From Nanobdellota archaeon (GTDB taxonomy: Archaea > Nanobdellota > Nanobdellia > Pacearchaeales > GW2011-AR1): a DNA stretch of 11,430 nt. How positions within the stretch are numbered: the stretch's first letter is position 1; each line of letters opens with the position of its first letter. The translations under genes and the position numbers were made by a program. The stretch covers positions 1-11,430 of the forward strand of contig JAHIEM010000055.1 of NCBI GenBank assembly GCA_018901625.1. Reading direction: 5' to 3'. Below the pieces are notes generated by a model. That model ran no database searches and had not been told where the DNA came from. It was given only the letters and a program-made list of their open reading frames with translations. Of this stretch, positions 6,839 to 11,430 are shown one piece after another.

Positions 6839-6905
6839 CTTGTGAATTCTGGGGATTATTCAAGATAATATTCTGTTTAGACTTCAATGAACTTTGATAG
6901 TCATC

Positions 6906-6979
6906 AGGAATGTGCATTCCTAATATGTTCAAGAACCGCATTATGTTTCACATCGTGGACTTTAGTCCACTATTCTTGA
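6906..6979. other. Inverted-repeat cluster in the 6839-7133 intergenic region (possible structured RNA)
   Basis: Three inverted repeats lie together. AGGAATG/CATTCCT (6906-6912, 6915-6921) is a near-continuous palindrome. GTGGACT/AGTCCAC (6955-6961, 6964-6970) is a second one. The latter is nested inside TCAAGAA/TTCTTGA (6929-6935, 6973-6979). No reading frame is evident across it. No convincing TATA box has the right distance on either strand, so whether it acts as RNA or as a protein-binding site is open. Confidence 0.45.
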
Positions 6980-7008
6980 CAATGATTTAATTTGCTGGAG
7001 AATAGAAA

Positions 7009-7084
7009 AAACTGCCTGATGAATCTGAATAATTAATTAATCTTACGGGGAGATAATTTCTTTCCGACATTATAAACACATTTA
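7009..7084. repeat. Copy B of a diverged ~75-bp two-copy element
   Basis: It matches copy A (5243-5316) at both ends with nearly equal length (76 against 74 bp). The central hairpin here is ATCT / TACGGGG / AGAT (7040-7054), different in sequence but at the same place. It lies 49 nt past the stop of the 164-residue gene. On the minus strand the shared CAGGCAGTTT is followed here by a T run. Confidence 0.55.
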
Positions 7085-7133
7085 ATGGGCGTTCTTAATT
7101 CAATAAGAAGCTTATGGGGGATATTTGAAAAAG

Positions 7134-7628
7134 CTATTTCACTTTTTTCATCATGTCAAACAAATTTGCTTTTTCAAAATCAAGAACATTTCCTTCATCA
7201 TCAACATCTACTTTTATTATTCCTAAATCATTTGTTATGCAGTTTAATCTCCAGATTTTCTTGCCGTTTTGTTGTTGTAATACTGCGATTATCTTCTTAA
7301 CTTCCTGAGTTACTGTTCTGTTCATCATCTCATCATGAACTATTCCTTTCAGAGCATCTATATCAAGATTTGATTTGCCAATCATTTCTTCTGGCTTTGT
7401 TTTCAGCTTGAATGTGTCTGAGACCTGCATAGAGACTCCTTTTTCAAGCTTGAATGTGGCAATTTTCTTGTTCCCTGGTATGAAAAAGTCAATTTGGTGT
7501 ATATGTTTGCCCTGGTCAAAATCTAACACGAAAAAACCTGCTGATAGGTAGGCCTTTTTATGATCTTCTCTGAATTTTTTGAATTCAGGAGATTCTTCAA
7601 CTCTTTTTATATAATGCTCAAATTTCAT
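7134..7628 (-). CDS. Protein of unknown function (164 aa, soluble)
   Basis: I do not recognise this family. The protein has no signal peptide or membrane segment, and one cysteine. The first 25 residues are charged and helical (EHYIKRVEESPEFKKFREDHKKAYL). A likely beta-rich part follows (AGFFVLDFDQG, IHQIDFFIPGNKKIATFKLEKGV), then a lysine/aspartate-rich helix region (80-120). The end is IWRLNCITNDLGIIKVDVDDEGNVLDFEKANLFDMM, which has strand-turn-strand character and looks well conserved. A TATA box 26.5 bp upstream supports the start. It follows the anchored-protein gene at 7774 on the same strand but has its own promoter. The reading frame and ordered composition make it a real gene. Its job cannot be told from the sequence. 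Confidence 0.85.
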   Translation of the reverse strand: MKFEHYIKRVEESPEFKKFREDHKKAYLSAGFFVLDFDQGKHIHQIDFFIPGNKKIATFKLEKGVSMQVSDTFKLKTKPEEMIGKSNLDIDALKGIVHDEMMNRTVTQEVKKIIAVLQQQNGKKIWRLNCITNDLGIIKVDVDDEGNVLDFEKANLFDMMKKVK

Positions 7629-7650
7629 GAAACTATGAGATAAGTATAGT

Positions 7651-7658
7651 TTTTAAAA
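7651..7658 (-). promoter_or_regulatory. TATA box of the 164-residue gene
   Basis: TTTTAAAA is centred 26.5 bp before the ATG at 7628. A second AT-rich candidate (ATTTAAAT, 7691-7698) lies further upstream but has no start at a fitting distance. Confidence 0.55.
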
Positions 7659-7737
7659 GTTGTTCTTGGCGATTCTGGGCGAATTAAGAAATTTAAATCT
7701 CCAATTTTAAGGGCGGGGGACGGCGCGCGTGTTTTTG

Positions 7738-7758
7738 CTTCTTTTTTCTAAAAAGAAG
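7738..7758 (-). terminator. Hairpin after the anchored-protein gene
   Basis: A perfect 9-bp inverted repeat, CTTCTTTTT/AAAAAGAAG with a 3-nt loop, starts 15 nt past the stop codon at 7774. It is AT-rich and followed on the minus strand by CAAAAAC and a GC-rich tract, without a T run. It may help 3' end formation or protect the mRNA end, but it is not a classical intrinsic terminator. Confidence 0.35.
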
Positions 7759-7773
7759 TTGAGATGGGGGCAG

Positions 7774-8532
7774 TTATTTTTTCTTTCTGAATACTAAGAA
7801 TAAAACAATTATTAGGACTACTGCAATTCCAATTATCCAGTAAATTAAGTTTGAAGATGTCTGAGAAAGTGAAAACTCTTTCAGTGGAAGAATAGGCAAG
7901 AAAGCTGGACTAACACAGTCCGCATACACTATCTTTCCATTAGGTATCTGAATAGTCTCTCCGAATGTGGGGGATGAATCATTTACATCTTTTTGGAAGT
8001 ATGCACATCCGGCACTCGAATCAACCTTTTGCCATTTGCCTTCACAGTAAACTACATTGTTATCATTTTTTGCAAGACCCGAAATTATTCCAATTTGCTC
8101 AGGAGTAATCTCAAAAATGTCTAAACCATTTAGATAAGTTAAATCTGTAGATACAGAATCTTCCCAATTGTACGTTTCAGGATTTATTTTGTCTATGAGT
8201 GGACAGTTTTCTGGTTGAGAACAACTTTCATTTAACTTATATGGAATTTTAGTAATTAAGGCAATAGTATCCTGTTTGTTGCCTTGAGAGAATATAAGAG
8301 CAACAGAATTATCATAGTGAGATTTGATTGTGATAGTAGTCTGGGCTTCGTCTATAACACAAATTTCTTTTGTGCATAAACCTATAATTTTTTCAATAGT
8401 TAATCCAGAAGAGGGTTGTAAATCTTGAATTGTTAGAGTGAACTTCGAGTCTGGCGAGACACATGCACTAACAAAATTTGCAGAAAGTAAAACTGCAAAT
8501 AAAAGTACTATACTCCAATATACATTTTTCAT
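7774..8532 (-). CDS. Secreted protein with signal peptide, eight cysteines and C-terminal membrane anchor
   Basis: The protein has 252 residues. The N-terminus is a typical signal sequence (MKNVYWSIVLLFAVLLSANFVSA), with likely cleavage after Ala23. The C-terminus is one hydrophobic helix (LIYWIIGIAVVLIIVLFLVF, about 230-249) ending in RKKK, a stop-transfer anchor that leaves the body outside the cell. The body holds eight cysteines (CVSP, LCTKEIC, SCSQPENC, YCEGKW, GCAYF, DCVSP), an even number that could form four disulfides. It also has a short CEGKWQKVDSSAGC segment. I do not recognise the domain. It could be a surface receptor, binding protein or cell-envelope component. A TATA box at 25.5 bp supports the start. 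Confidence 0.85.
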   Translation of the reverse strand: MKNVYWSIVLLFAVLLSANFVSACVSPDSKFTLTIQDLQPSSGLTIEKIIGLCTKEICVIDEAQTTITIKSHYDNSVALIFSQGNKQDTIALITKIPYKLNESCSQPENCPLIDKINPETYNWEDSVSTDLTYLNGLDIFEITPEQIGIISGLAKNDNNVVYCEGKWQKVDSSAGCAYFQKDVNDSSPTFGETIQIPNGKIVYADCVSPAFLPILPLKEFSLSQTSSNLIYWIIGIAVVLIIVLFLVFRKKK

Positions 8533-8553
8533 TATATAGGTTAGTTCACAGCG

Positions 8554-8561
8554 TTTATAAA
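8554..8561 (-). promoter_or_regulatory. TATA box of the anchored-protein gene
   Basis: TTTATAAA after purine-rich AAAAAAG is centred 25.5 bp before the ATG at 8532. Confidence 0.65.
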
Positions 8562-8622
8562 CTTTTTTATGGCTTCGATTTTGTTTGAAATTTTAGTAAT
8601 TTGCCCCCATCTTAATAGTATT

Positions 8623-8639
8623 CTGAAATGAAATTTCAG
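8623..8639. other. Perfect inverted repeat CTGAAAT/ATTTCAG
   Basis: A 7-bp stem with a GAA spacer lies about 62 bp upstream of the TATA box of the anchored-protein gene. It could be an operator or an RNA hairpin, and nothing else in the sequence decides between them. Confidence 0.35.
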
Positions 8640-8701
8640 CTATATTTTCGTGCTTTTTCCGTCGGGCGGGGGTGGAATATATTAAATTAATTTTCTGAAG
8701 A

Positions 8702-8790
8702 GTTCCGAACGAAGTGAGGAATTGAAACTAACTGTTCATAGGCGAACTTTAGGGCTATAAGCCCTATAAAGCTCATTTATGAGCTTTTTT
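8702..8790 (+). ncRNA. Candidate small structured RNA ending in an intrinsic-type terminator
   Basis: This stretch has no evident plus-strand reading frame but contains a chain of hairpins: TTCC/GGAA (8703-8721), GTTC/GAAC (about 8733-8746), AGGGCT/AGCCCT with a 3-nt loop (8751-8765), and AAAGCTC/GAGCTTT (8768-8787) running into six T. AATATATT at 8677-8684 lies about 26 bp before 8706 and could be its TATA box. The parts fit a short plus-strand transcript of about 85-90 nt. The class is unknown. It is not a tRNA, and the stretch ending in ATTGAAAC resembles a CRISPR repeat end but occurs only once. Confidence 0.35.
8768..8790 (+). terminator. Hairpin with T-tract
   Basis: A 7-bp GC-containing stem (AAAGCTC/GAGCTTT) with a 6-nt loop, itself extendable by symmetric CAT/ATG, ends in a run of six T on the plus strand. 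No plus-strand protein gene ends upstream of it, so it most likely belongs to a small RNA or a decayed unit. Confidence 0.5.
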
Positions 8791-8819
8791 AGATGGCGTG
8801 TGTTGTAATTTTTGTCTTT

Positions 8820-8957
8820 TTATCTTCTTTCTTCTATTTCTCTCTTTATATCTTTTATAAATTCTTCTAATTTAACTCCAAACTTAGGTTTTTCTTTTTC
8901 TCCGCGTTTCTTGACTTTAGTAATTCTAAAGTGATTAGAAAAGTTTATATTCTCCAA
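8820..8957 (-). pseudogene. Possible small gene or 3' gene remnant (45 codons, no ATG)
   Basis: On the minus strand an open frame ends in a lysine/glutamate-rich stretch (KKRGEKEKPKFGVKLEEF, then IKDIKREIEERR) that looks like a real C-terminus. It has no ATG. The only start choice is TTG at 8957, with a stop just upstream and no TATA box at 26 bp. The promoter of the endonuclease gene (8944-8951) lies in its 5' part. It may be the tail of a gene cut off by arrival of that endonuclease, or a chance frame. Confidence 0.3.
8944..8951 (+). promoter_or_regulatory. TATA box of the LAGLIDADG gene
   Basis: TTTATATT after purine-rich GAAAAG is centred 25.5 bp before the ATG at 8973. This supports that start over the second Met, five codons later. 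Confidence 0.6.
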
Positions 8958-8972
8958 TTACTATAAAGTTAA

Positions 8973-10100
8973 ATGGAAGTCTGTATTATGCAATGTCTCC
9001 CAGACAAAACTAAAGTTAGGTTAGACAAGAACTCCCCTAAGTTATTCCCCGAAGAGAATTTGACTGAATTCAGCAAAACCCTCTGTATTAATCTTAAGAA
9101 TGCAAGCAGATACAGGAATGGCTCTCGGGCGTTGCCTTTAAAATTATTTGAGAACCTGGTTAAATTAAACAAAAGAGAATTGGTGGAATTTCAAGGAAAA
9201 CTGAGTTTCAAGATGGAAAGGGGTGGAAACTATCTCAAAATTGGGCCCTATATTGAGATTGATGAGAACTGGATTTATGTGTCACAATTAATTAATGGGG
9301 ATGGTCATGTTCATCGAAAATTCTGGTATATAGACTTCACGAATCAAGATTTGACACTGATTAATTATGTCTACGACTTTTTCAAAAAATGTGGATTAGA
9401 AAGCAGTTGCTTTAATATTAACGAAAAACCTGATGGAACTAGTTTAACGATAAGGCCCGGAATATTGGCTCCAATAATGTGCAAACTACTTGAAATTTCA
9501 GTCGGTAAAAAAGATGAAATTTCTATACCTGATTGGATTATTAGCAATCATGAGTTTTCTATTGCCGCACTTAGGGGAGCATTTGATGCAGAAGGATGTG
9601 TGAGTCTTACTGCAACCAGAAGGATTTCTATAACTTCAAATAGCTTAAAGTGGATCGAACAATTGCATAGAATACTCGAAAAATGTAGAATAAAATCTAG
9701 AATTTATAAGGAATATAAGAATCGTGAAAAACCGTTGCATCGGCTGTTTATAACACATATCGAAAACCTGCGGCGATTTAGAGAAATAGTTAAGCCGCTT
9801 CATTCCAAAAGAAAATTAAAGCTTGAGGAGGCCTGTAAAGAATTTGATAGGGACTACGACGGAAAGTATCATAAGGCAATTCTGTCTGCAATTAGCGAAG
9901 GAATTAATCGAAAAAGGGATATTCAAAATTATTTAAAAATTAGTTCGGTTAAGGTTCTTAATAATCTTTACTGGTTTAAAAGACATAAACTTATTTATGC
10001 TAAAGAAAAAGTGATTACCAATCTGGGAGGATTTCATACTTATGACTTGACAGAAAATGGTAAAAAATTTCTACAAGAATCAGGATCGTTTTTTGATTAA
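8973..10100 (+). CDS. Freestanding LAGLIDADG homing-endonuclease family protein with C-terminal winged helix
   Basis: This is a 375-residue protein with two LAGLIDADG helices, so it should act as a pseudo-dimer on one long asymmetric DNA site. The first is YVSQLINGDGHV (102-113, acidic residue D110). The second is IAALRGAFDAEGCV (197-210, acidic residue E207). Each is followed by a beta-rich half (120-180 and 212-275). The N-terminus (30-65, FSKTLCINLKNASRYRNGSRALPLKLF) resembles a small DNA-binding helix bundle common in archaeal members. Residues 300-368 look like a winged helix (ILSAISEGINRKRDIQNYL...GFHTYDLTENGKKFL). No intein blocks or flanking intron are seen, so it is freestanding. Its last 21 bases overlap the 3' end of the convergent thrS gene. 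Either DNA cleavage or a domesticated regulatory role is possible. Both acidic catalytic positions are kept. Confidence 0.92.
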   Translation: MEVCIMQCLPDKTKVRLDKNSPKLFPEENLTEFSKTLCINLKNASRYRNGSRALPLKLFENLVKLNKRELVEFQGKLSFKMERGGNYLKIGPYIEIDENWIYVSQLINGDGHVHRKFWYIDFTNQDLTLINYVYDFFKKCGLESSCFNINEKPDGTSLTIRPGILAPIMCKLLEISVGKKDEISIPDWIISNHEFSIAALRGAFDAEGCVSLTATRRISITSNSLKWIEQLHRILEKCRIKSRIYKEYKNREKPLHRLFITHIENLRRFREIVKPLHSKRKLKLEEACKEFDRDYDGKYHKAILSAISEGINRKRDIQNYLKISSVKVLNNLYWFKRHKLIYAKEKVITNLGGFHTYDLTENGKKFLQESGSFFD

Positions 10101-11430
10101 TTCTGATATTTCTTCAATAAAATCTATTATCTTGACGCCATACTTAACTTTTCCGTCTCTCGTTCTAACTGCCAAAGTGTCATTTTTTTCCTCTTTATCA
10201 CCTATAGTCAAAATAAATGGTATCTTTTGAAGAGTGGCATTTCTTACTTTCTCATTGACTGTGCTTGAATCAAAATCAACATCTACTCTAATTCCTTCTT
10301 GTTTTAATTTTTCTGCAACTTTTTCAGCTGTTTTCTGGTTTCTGTCTGTGAATGATATTACTCTGCATTGAACTGGGCTAAGCCATGTTGGAAGACTGCC
10401 ATTTAGATGTTCTAATAAAACTCCTATGAATCTTTCTATACTCCCATAAACAGTTCTGTGAAGCATGACTGGTTGTTTCATCTTATTATCCTTGTCATTA
10501 TATTCTAATTCAAATCTTTCAGGCGTAGACATATCTAACTGAAGAGTTGCACACTGCCATTCCCTATTTAACGAATCTTTAATATGAAAATCTATTTTTG
10601 GACCGTAGAATGCGCCATCTCCTTTGTTGATTTTAAAATTGATTTTCTTTTTTTTCAGAACGTTTTCTAAAATCTTCTCAGTTTTATCCCAAACTTTATC
10701 GCTTCCAATTCTCTTTTCAGGCCTAGTTGATAGCTCAACCCTATAAGAAAAATTGAATTTCTTATAAAAAAAGTCCACTAAATCTATAACTCCTATTAAC
10801 TCTGATTCTAATTGCTCATCTGTGCAGAATATATGCGCATCATCCTGCGTGAACTTGATAACACGAAATAATCCTGCTAAAACTCCACTAAGCTCCTGCC
10901 TATGGACAATTCCTAATTCTCCCATTCTTAAAGGCAAATCTTTGTATGATTTTGGATTTGCTTTGTAAACTAACATTCCACCGGGGCAGTTCATAGGCTT
11001 TACTGCATACTCTTTATTTTCATATCCTGTTAAAAAGATGTTTTCTTTATATTTTTCCCAGTGCCCTGAGATTTGCCATAATCTCTTGTCTAAAATCTGG
11101 GGTGTTGATATTTCCTCATAACCTGCTTTTTTATGCTCCGCTCTCCAAAGATTGATTAGCTCATTATAAATAATCAAACCATTATTATGCCAGAATACCA
11201 TCCCGGGAGCAACTTCATTAAATGAGAATAAATCTAATTTCTGCCCTAAAATTCTGTGGTCATTATCTTTTAATTTTGAAGTGTCTAGTTTGCTTCTTGA
11301 TATCTGCCTTAATAGCTGCTTAACATCATATTTCTCATCTTTCACTTCGCTGATTTTAATTTCTTTTTCATCCCCTATTGAAATCTCTCTGGATAATTCA
11401 GCTAAAGGATGCCCCTTGCATTTTAATTCA
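10080..11430 (-). CDS. thrS: Threonyl-tRNA synthetase (5' end beyond window)
   Basis: ThrRS joins threonine to tRNA-Thr. The visible 449 residues lack only the N-terminal part. The frame is open to the window edge, so the GTG at 11345 is an internal Val rather than the start. At the edge KCKGHPLAELSRE resembles, from memory, the end of the archaeal D-aminoacyl-tRNA deacylase-like editing domain rather than the bacterial TGS/SAD ending. The class II core follows: motif 1 region (AGYEEISTPQI), zinc Cys in MNCPGG, motif 2 HRQELSGVLAGLFRV with FTQDDAHIFC (second zinc ligand), and motif 3 MLHRTVYGSIERFIGVLLEH (third zinc ligand). The anticodon-binding domain ends the protein (PTWLSPVQCRVISF... PFILTIGDKE... 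VRTRDGKVKYG). RVIKFTQ replaces the common RVR-FTQ. All catalytic signatures are intact. The gene end overlaps the LAGLIDADG gene by 21 bp. Confidence 0.97.
   Translation of the reverse strand, partial: ELKCKGHPLAELSREISIGDEKEIKISEVKDEKYDVKQLLRQISRSKLDTSKLKDNDHRILGQKLDLFSFNEVAPGMVFWHNNGLIIYNELINLWRAEHKKAGYEEISTPQILDKRLWQISGHWEKYKENIFLTGYENKEYAVKPMNCPGGMLVYKANPKSYKDLPLRMGELGIVHRQELSGVLAGLFRVIKFTQDDAHIFCTDEQLESELIGVIDLVDFFYKKFNFSYRVELSTRPEKRIGSDKVWDKTEKILENVLKKKKINFKINKGDGAFYGPKIDFHIKDSLNREWQCATLQLDMSTPERFELEYNDKDNKMKQPVMLHRTVYGSIERFIGVLLEHLNGSLPTWLSPVQCRVISFTDRNQKTAEKVAEKLKQEGIRVDVDFDSSTVNEKVRNATLQKIPFILTIGDKEEKNDTLAVRTRDGKVKYGVKIIDFIEEISELIKKRS

Noticed and set aside
8702..8728. A CRISPR-like repeat (ATTGAAAC end)
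   Set aside because: Only one copy exists in the window, with no spacers and no cas genes.
8973..10100. An intein or intron carrying the LAGLIDADG endonuclease
   Set aside because: No splicing blocks, split host gene or intron-like ends flank it. The neighbouring thrS frame is intact.

Overview
The window looks like archaeal chromosome, AT-rich and gene-dense. The evidence is an Elp3-family protein, a threonyl-tRNA synthetase whose upstream end reads like the archaeal editing domain, and TATA boxes about 25 bp before nearly every start codon. Small proteins, a freestanding LAGLIDADG nuclease and a wHTH-Fic protein fit a DPANN-type lineage (Woesearchaeota or Pacearchaeota style). That placement is inference, not proof.

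Layout, left to right. A minus-strand elp3 runs off the left edge (1-1258). It starts head-to-head with a plus-strand pair: a 60-residue protein of unknown function (1309-1491) and, one base later, a fused methylthioadenosine phosphorylase / adenine phosphoribosyltransferase (1493-2788). The two directions appear to share one symmetric TATA box at 1282-1287. Next, on the minus strand, come a repeat-containing probable nuclease (2769-3677) whose end overlaps the end of the fusion gene, and a winged-helix Fic protein (3777-5021). After a 321-bp intergenic region with palindromes come a multi-spanning GT-C-like membrane protein (5343-6809), a small protein of unknown function (7134-7628) and a secreted, C-terminally anchored cysteine-containing protein (7774-8532). 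A roughly 440-bp non-coding stretch with several hairpins and a terminator-like structure follows. It is succeeded by a plus-strand LAGLIDADG endonuclease gene (8973-10100), whose end overlaps the end of thrS (10080-11430, running off the right edge).

How the genes work together. Only the fusion protein suggests a pathway inside the window: methylthioadenosine is split to adenine, which the second domain turns into AMP. Elp3 (wobble-uridine modification) and ThrRS are translation genes. The two nuclease-like genes each sit convergently against the 3' end of a conserved enzyme gene, as expected of freestanding homing-endonuclease-type elements. The membrane protein and the secreted protein suggest cell-surface functions.

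The strongest unexplained signals are the MTAP-APRT fusion, the shared symmetric promoter, a diverged ~75-bp element present downstream of two different minus-strand genes, and the hairpin-rich stretches at 6906-6979 and 8623-8790. I saw no CRISPR array, tRNA, rRNA, insertion sequence or recognisable defence operon.
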